A stretch of 10,951 bases of DNA from Gammaproteobacteria bacterium (lineage in GTDB: Bacteria > Pseudomonadota > Gammaproteobacteria > Steroidobacterales > Steroidobacteraceae): the NCBI GenBank assembly GCA_010031985.1, contig RGYP01000033.1, positions 1 through 10,951 of the forward strand, given 5' to 3'. The notes beneath the pieces were generated by a model. It ran no database searches. It had not been told where the DNA came from and saw only the letters and a program-made list of their open reading frames with translations. A program made the position numbers and the translations under genes. Of the stretch, positions 7,018 through 10,951 are shown piece by piece (position 1 is the first letter of the stretch; every line of letters begins with the position of its first letter).

Positions 7018-7955
7018 GTAGCTCCGCCTACGCCGCCCTGCTCGCCCGCCTGCGCAAAGGCGAGGCCGTATTGCTCGACGGCGGCGTGGGCACCGAGATC
7101 CAGCGGCAAGGCGCACCGATGAGCACTGCGCTCTGGTGTGCCGAGGCGAATCTCACCCATCCGCAGACCGTACGCGCCGTCCACGAAAGCTATCTCGATG
7201 CCGGCGCCGAGATCATCACCGCCAACACCTTTGCCAGCAGTCCGCTGCTACTCGATCATTTCGGCCGCCTCGACGACATGGAGCGGATCGATGCGATAGC
7301 AATTTCCTTGGCGCTCGAGGCGGCGACGAAGCGGCGTGCCAAGGCCGGCGGCGAAATCGTGATCGCGGGGTCCATGTCGACCATGCGGCCGACGGTACCC
7401 GGCTCCGATCGCACGCAAACCGAGAGCAGCTGGAACCAGGGTACGGCGCGTGCCCTGTTTGCCCGCAAGGCCGCGAGCCTGCGCGCGGGCGGCTGCGCGC
7501 TCATCCTCATGGAAATGATGCGCGATCTCGATTACTCGCTCTGGGCCTGCGAGGCCGCGATCGCCTGCGGCCTGCCCGTGTGGATCGGGATTTCGGTCGA
7601 GCGCGGGCTCGACGGCCAGCTACATGGGTTCGGCCGGCCCGACACCGATCTCGCCGCCGTCGCCGCAGGACTCGCGGCTTTGCAGGCCGACGCGATGGCC
7701 ATCATGCACACTTCGCTCGACGACACGAGCGAGGCTCTCGCCCTGTTACGAAATCATTGGAGCGGCCCCATTGCGGTCTATCCCGAGTGCGGCCGCTACG
7801 CGGCACCGAACTGGCAATTCATTGGCGTCGCAACCCCCGAGGACTACGCACAACAAGCATGCGGCTGGCGCGCACTTGGCGCGCACGCCCTGGGCGGCTG
7901 CTGCGGCGTCGGTCCCGACCACATCGCCGCCCTCTACGAGGCCCACCGCAGATGA
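7014..7955 (+). CDS. Homocysteine S-methyltransferase-family protein with a His-Cys-Cys zinc site
   Basis: This 313-residue TIM-barrel protein resembles homocysteine S-methyltransferases (MmuM, BHMT and the MetH N-terminal module), zinc enzymes that move a methyl group to a thiol. Family motifs are LLDGGVGTEI (20-29), ANTFASSP (70-77), a Glu in LILMEMM (E167, where relatives bind homocysteine, followed by Met instead of the common Thr) and GGCCGVGPDHI (294-304), which supplies C296 and C297. The first zinc Cys, normally in a GxNC-type loop, is His232 in AIMHTSL. His can bind zinc, so the site may be His-Cys-Cys. The methyl acceptor may differ from homocysteine, or activity may be altered. The start overlaps the stop of the flavoprotein (ATGA at 7014-7017), which implies translational coupling and a shared function. 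Methyl donor candidates are the N-methyl compounds handled by its neighbours, but this is inference. Confidence 0.85.
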   Translation: MSSSAYAALLARLRKGEAVLLDGGVGTEIQRQGAPMSTALWCAEANLTHPQTVRAVHESYLDAGAEIITANTFASSPLLLDHFGRLDDMERIDAIAISLALEAATKRRAKAGGEIVIAGSMSTMRPTVPGSDRTQTESSWNQGTARALFARKAASLRAGGCALILMEMMRDLDYSLWACEAAIACGLPVWIGISVERGLDGQLHGFGRPDTDLAAVAAGLAALQADAMAIMHTSLDDTSEALALLRNHWSGPIAVYPECGRYAAPNWQFIGVATPEDYAQQACGWRALGAHALGGCCGVGPDHIAALYEAHRR

Positions 7956-8043
7956 CAGGCCGCCGGACCCGGAACAAAATCAGACTGACGCGGGCGGGCA
8001 AGTGGACGCCGCTTCTGGATTCGCCCCCACCACCCCTGCTGCC

Positions 8044-8064
8044 CATAATTTTTGAATGGTGAGT
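8044..8064 (+). promoter_or_regulatory. Leader signals before the second MttB-like gene
   Basis: Within the 116-bp gap after the homocysteine methyltransferase gene, CATAAT (8044-8049) resembles a -10 box but has no credible -35 partner at 16-18 nt. GGTGAG (8059-8064) is a fair ribosome site 7 nt before the ATG at 8072. A TGA at 8060-8062 in the same frame rules out any earlier start. Whether this gene has its own promoter or is the last gene of the operon is open. Confidence 0.35.
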
Positions 8065-8071
8065 TGCAAGC

Positions 8072-9640
8072 ATGAGCGATAACTCGACAGCCAATTCGGG
8101 CGGCCGACGCCAGAGCGCGCGTGATGCCAAGCGTGCCGCACGCGCGGCGCGCGGCGCCGTCTCCTCGCCCTACATCGTGCGCAAGATCCCGCGCTTCGAG
8201 GTGTTGGGCGAAGAGGGTCTTGCCACCATCGAGGACAACGCCGACCGCATCCTCGAGGAGGTCGGTATCGACTTTCGCGAAGACCCCGAGGTACTCGACA
8301 TCTGGCGCAAGGCGGGCGCACACGTCGACGGTGAGCGGGTGCGCATGCCCCGCGGCATGTGCCGCGAGTTGGTGCAAAAAAATGCGCCGCGCGAGTTCAC
8401 GCAGCTGGCGCGAAATCCGGCCCGCGACGTGCGAATCGGCGGCGACGCCACGGTGTTCGTACCCGCCTATGGCTCGCCGTTCGTGCGCAATCTCGACGAG
8501 GGACGCCGCTACGCGCGAATCGAGGACTTCCGCAATTTCGTCAAACTCGCCTACATGGCGAATTCTTTGCATCACTCGGGTGGCACTATTTGCGAACCGG
8601 TCGATCTGCCGGTCAACAAGCGCCACCTCGACATGCTGTACAGCCACGTCAAGTACAGCGACAAGGCCTTCATGGGCTCGGTCACCGCCCCGGAGCGTGC
8701 GGCCGACTCGGTCGAGATGGCGAAGATCGCCTTCGCTGATCGCTACCTCGATCCGCTGACGGGCAAACCCAATACCGTGCTCGTCAGCCTGATCAACGTC
8801 AATTCGCCGATGACCTACGACGCGACCATGCTCGGCGCGCTCAAGGTTTATGCCAAGGCGAATCAGGGCAATCTGGTGACGCCGTTCATCCTCGCGGGCG
8901 CCATGGCACCGGTCACGGTGGCGGGCACCGCGACGCAGACGCTGGCCGAAGCCCTCGCCGGCATGGCGCTCGTGCAGCTGATCAATCCGGGCGCGCCCGT
9001 GATCTTTGGCAGCTTTGCCTCGTCCATGTCGATGCAATCGGGTGCGCCGACCTTCGGCACACCGGAACCCGCGCTCGTGCTTTACGTGATGGCGGCGCTC
9101 GCGCGTCGACTCGGCGTCCCGTTCCGTTCGGGCGGCGGCTTGTGCGCTTCAAAGATTGCCGATGCCCAGGCAGCATACGAGTCGGCACAGACGATGCTGC
9201 CCACCTGTCTCGCAGGCGTGAACTTCGTGCTGCACACCGCGGGCTGGCTCGAGGGCGGCCTCGCCATGGGCTATGAAAAATTCATGATGGACGTCGATCA
9301 GGCCGGCATGTTCCACACCATGCTGGCGGGGGTCGACGTGACGCCGAACGGGCAAGCCATGGATGCGATCGCCGAAGTGGGTCCGGGCAAGCATTTTCTC
9401 GGCTGTGCACACACGCAGGCCAACTTCGAAACGGCGTTCTACCGCTCACCACTCGCCGACAACAACAGCTTCGAGCAATGGGACGCCGAAGGCGCCCTCG
9501 ACATGGCGCAGCGCGCCAACCGTCAGTACAAAAAACTGCTCGAAGAATACGTCGCGCCGCCGCTCGACCCGGCGATCGACGCAGCGCTGCTCGACTTCAT
9601 GGAGCGTCGCAAGGCCTCGATGCCCGACTCGAACATCTGA
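8072..9640 (+). CDS. Non-pyrrolysine MttB-family (trimethylamine methyltransferase-like) protein, intact copy
   Basis: This 522-residue protein belongs to the MttB/COG5598 superfamily. The archaeal founder demethylates trimethylamine with a pyrrolysine residue and passes the methyl to a corrinoid protein; relatives without pyrrolysine, such as MtgB, act on quaternary amines like glycine betaine. No in-frame amber codon is present. After an Ala/Arg-rich tail (about 10-30), the domain runs from about residue 36 to the end. Family motifs include ILEEVGIDF (60-68), LARNPARDVRIGG (112-124), HHSGG (167-171), SLINVNSP (239-246), LAGAMAPVTVAG (274-285), NPGAPVIFGSF (305-315), SGAPTFGTPE (323-332), DAQAAYES (364-371), TAGWLEGG (389-396) and EVGPGKHFLGCAHT (435-448). 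The loop FRSGGGLCASK (351-361) is where the two copies differ most (copy 1 has WRSSNATASN), suggesting different substrates. The length is close to that of MttB. No corrinoid protein gene is adjacent, so the methyl acceptor is unknown. The ATG is the only possible start in frame. Confidence 0.9.
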   Translation: MSDNSTANSGGRRQSARDAKRAARAARGAVSSPYIVRKIPRFEVLGEEGLATIEDNADRILEEVGIDFREDPEVLDIWRKAGAHVDGERVRMPRGMCRELVQKNAPREFTQLARNPARDVRIGGDATVFVPAYGSPFVRNLDEGRRYARIEDFRNFVKLAYMANSLHHSGGTICEPVDLPVNKRHLDMLYSHVKYSDKAFMGSVTAPERAADSVEMAKIAFADRYLDPLTGKPNTVLVSLINVNSPMTYDATMLGALKVYAKANQGNLVTPFILAGAMAPVTVAGTATQTLAEALAGMALVQLINPGAPVIFGSFASSMSMQSGAPTFGTPEPALVLYVMAALARRLGVPFRSGGGLCASKIADAQAAYESAQTMLPTCLAGVNFVLHTAGWLEGGLAMGYEKFMMDVDQAGMFHTMLAGVDVTPNGQAMDAIAEVGPGKHFLGCAHTQANFETAFYRSPLADNNSFEQWDAEGALDMAQRANRQYKKLLEEYVAPPLDPAIDAALLDFMERRKASMPDSNI

Positions 9641-9654
9641 GCCGAATGCGCAAC

Positions 9655-9681
9655 GCCCGCGGCTGGGTTCGCGAGCCGGGC
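9655..9681 (+). terminator. Possible terminator hairpin after the second MttB-like gene
   Basis: Just after the stop at 9640, GCCCG-C-GGCT (9655-9664, one bulged C) can pair with AGCCGGGC (9674-9681) around a 9-nt loop. Only TT follows directly; a TTTT run lies further on at 9695-9698 after a second GGGC. The location between two genes and the 76-bp gap fit a terminator, but the T-tract is weak. Confidence 0.3.
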
Positions 9682-9716
9682 TTCGACCACGGGCTTTTAG
9701 GTTAGGATTCCCCGCC

Positions 9717-10951
9717 ATGGGCGAAGCCGCGATCGCAAAGCTGCGCGAGTTGCTGCGCGAGCAACCGAACCATCCCGAAGCATGGCGCGCACTCGCCGAT
9801 CAGTTGATGGCGATCGGCGAGACCGCCGAGGCCGATGCCGCCTACCTCGAACACACGCGTTGCGCCGCAGGTCATCCCCAGTTGCAGGCGGCAGCAACCG
9901 CCATGCTGGAGAACGACATTCCGCGGGCCGAGTCGCTGCTCAAAAGTCATCTGAAACGAGCACCGACCGATGTGCCGGCGATCCGCATGCTCGCCGAAGT
10001 GGCGGTACGCTGCGGCGAGGAGGAAGCCGCCGAGCGCCTGCTGACTCGTTGCCTCGAGCTCGCACCGAACTTCACGGCTGCCCGCTACAACCACGCCATC
10101 CTGCTGCACCGTCGCAACAAGGTCACCGAGTGTTTGGCCGAAGTCGAGCGACTGCTTTGGGCGGACCCCCGCAACCCGAGCTACCGCAACCTGCACGCCG
10201 TGGTGTTGAGCCGCGTCGGCGACGTGCAGCGCTCGAGCGAGATCTACGCAAAACTGCTGCGCGAGTATCCGCGTAACGCCAAGGTGTGGCTGAGCTACGG
10301 CCACGTGCTCAAAACCGCCGGGCGGCGCGATGACTGCGTTACCGCCTATCGCAACTGTCTCGCCCTCGAACCCGCGCTGGGCGAAGCCTACTGGAGCCTC
10401 GCCAATCTCAAGACCTTCCGCTTCACCGACCAAGATCTGCAACACATGCGGCAGCACCTCGAGAACACAAGCCTCGAGACCTCGCACCGCGTGCACCTGC
10501 ACTTTGCGATGGGTAAAGCCATGGAAGATACGGGTGATTACCGCGAGTCCTTCGCGCATTACGAGCGCGGCAACCGCTTGCAGCGCGAGCGCCAACCCTA
10601 CGACGCGAAGCTCAACGCTCAGCGCATGCAACGCCTGAAGCGCGTGTTCACCCGCGAATTCTTTGCCGAGCGCTCGGCGGCAGGCCACGAGGCGGCCGAT
10701 CCCATCTTCATCGTCGGCATGCCGCGCGCGGGCTCGACGCTGCTCGAGCAAATTCTCTCCAGCCACTCGGCCGTCGAGGGCACCTCGGAACTCCCCGATG
10801 TCATCGCTCTCGCCCGCGAGTTGCGCGCGCGAGCCGCCGACCCGGAGGGGGGTTATGCCTCGACCCTGGCCGCACTCACGCCCGCAGAACTGCGTGAACT
10901 CGGTGAGCGCTATCTGCACGGCACTCGCGTTCATCGCAAAACGACTCGTCT
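9717..10951 (+). CDS. TPR-repeat sulfotransferase family protein (3' partial)
   Basis: An uninterrupted frame runs from the ATG at 9717 to the window edge (411 codons plus two bases). The first 300 or so residues form a TPR-like helical array: repeated segments of about 34 residues with Ala/Leu/Tyr patterns such as DQLMAIGETAEADAAYLEH (28-46), LSYGHVLKTAGRRDDCVTAY (192-211) and FAMGKAMEDTGDYRESFAHY (263-282). A sulfotransferase domain then begins with FIVGMPRAGSTLLEQIL (331-347). PRAGST (336-341) is the 5'-phosphosulfate loop that binds PAPS, and HSAVEGTSELP follows. Proteins of this architecture are usually 600-700 residues, so roughly the last third is missing. An AGGA (9704-9707), 9 nt before the ATG, supports the start. 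There is no signal peptide. The sulfate acceptor is unknown, and no link to the N-methyl-compound genes is evident beyond shared strand. Confidence 0.85.
   Translation, partial: MGEAAIAKLRELLREQPNHPEAWRALADQLMAIGETAEADAAYLEHTRCAAGHPQLQAAATAMLENDIPRAESLLKSHLKRAPTDVPAIRMLAEVAVRCGEEEAAERLLTRCLELAPNFTAARYNHAILLHRRNKVTECLAEVERLLWADPRNPSYRNLHAVVLSRVGDVQRSSEIYAKLLREYPRNAKVWLSYGHVLKTAGRRDDCVTAYRNCLALEPALGEAYWSLANLKTFRFTDQDLQHMRQHLENTSLETSHRVHLHFAMGKAMEDTGDYRESFAHYERGNRLQRERQPYDAKLNAQRMQRLKRVFTREFFAERSAAGHEAADPIFIVGMPRAGSTLLEQILSSHSAVEGTSELPDVIALARELRARAADPEGGYASTLAALTPAELRELGERYLHGTRVHRKTTR

Noticed and set aside
4477..7116. Long minus-strand open frames of 404 and 438 codons opposite the flavoprotein gene
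   Set aside because: High-GC codon bias leaves antisense frames open. The plus strand carries complete and well-ordered domain motifs over the whole stretch.
7956..8071. Possible terminator or riboswitch in the 116-bp gap before the second MttB-like gene
   Set aside because: Only short imperfect GC stems and C-rich sequence were found. There is no T-run after a stem and no recognisable cobalamin or other riboswitch core.
9702..10934. A 410-codon minus-strand open frame
   Set aside because: It is the antisense shadow of the TPR-sulfotransferase gene. The plus-strand frame shows TPR periodicity and a clear PAPS-binding PRAGST motif, and the minus-strand product resembles no family I know.

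Overview
The window is GC-rich, tightly packed DNA from a proteobacterium, probably an alpha- or gammaproteobacterium. The evidence is the CobT fragment of the aerobic cobalamin pathway, the dimethylglycine-dehydrogenase-like flavoprotein, the non-pyrrolysine MttB-family proteins and the TPR-sulfotransferase. The class cannot be fixed from sequence alone. Nothing mobile, no RNA gene and no CRISPR array was seen.

Layout. (1) 1-244, plus strand: the last 80 residues of a CobT-type cobaltochelatase subunit. (2) 291-2314, minus strand: a two-gene unit with an enolase-superfamily enzyme (mandelate racemase subgroup) followed 14 bp later by a 3-hydroxyisobutyrate-dehydrogenase-type oxidoreductase. 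(3) 2315-2476: a divergent intergenic region. (4) 2477-7955, plus strand: an SDR oxidoreductase, a damaged MttB-like methyltransferase gene, an 803-residue DMGDH/sarcosine-dehydrogenase-like flavoprotein with a GcvT half, and a homocysteine S-methyltransferase-family protein. These genes overlap or nearly touch, so they probably form an operon. (5) 8072-9640, plus strand: a second, intact MttB-like protein. (6) 9717-10951, plus strand: a TPR-sulfotransferase whose end lies outside the window.

How the genes may work together (inference). MttB-superfamily proteins without pyrrolysine are known to remove a methyl group from quaternary amines such as glycine betaine, carnitine and proline betaine. 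DMGDH-type flavoproteins oxidise N-methyl groups of tertiary or secondary amines and pass the carbon to tetrahydrofolate through the GcvT domain. Homocysteine methyltransferase relatives accept methyl groups. Together with two NAD(P)-type dehydrogenases and an acid-sugar-type enolase enzyme, the locus looks like a catabolic island for an N-methylated compound that also carries a hydroxylated or carboxylated carbon chain. The substrate is not known.

The two most notable details are an out-of-frame internal deletion of about 88 codons in the first MttB-like gene, visible by comparison with the intact copy 4.5 kb downstream, and a His in place of the first of the three zinc-binding Cys residues of the homocysteine methyltransferase relative. 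No corrinoid-binding protein or corrinoid reactivase gene is visible next to the MttB genes.
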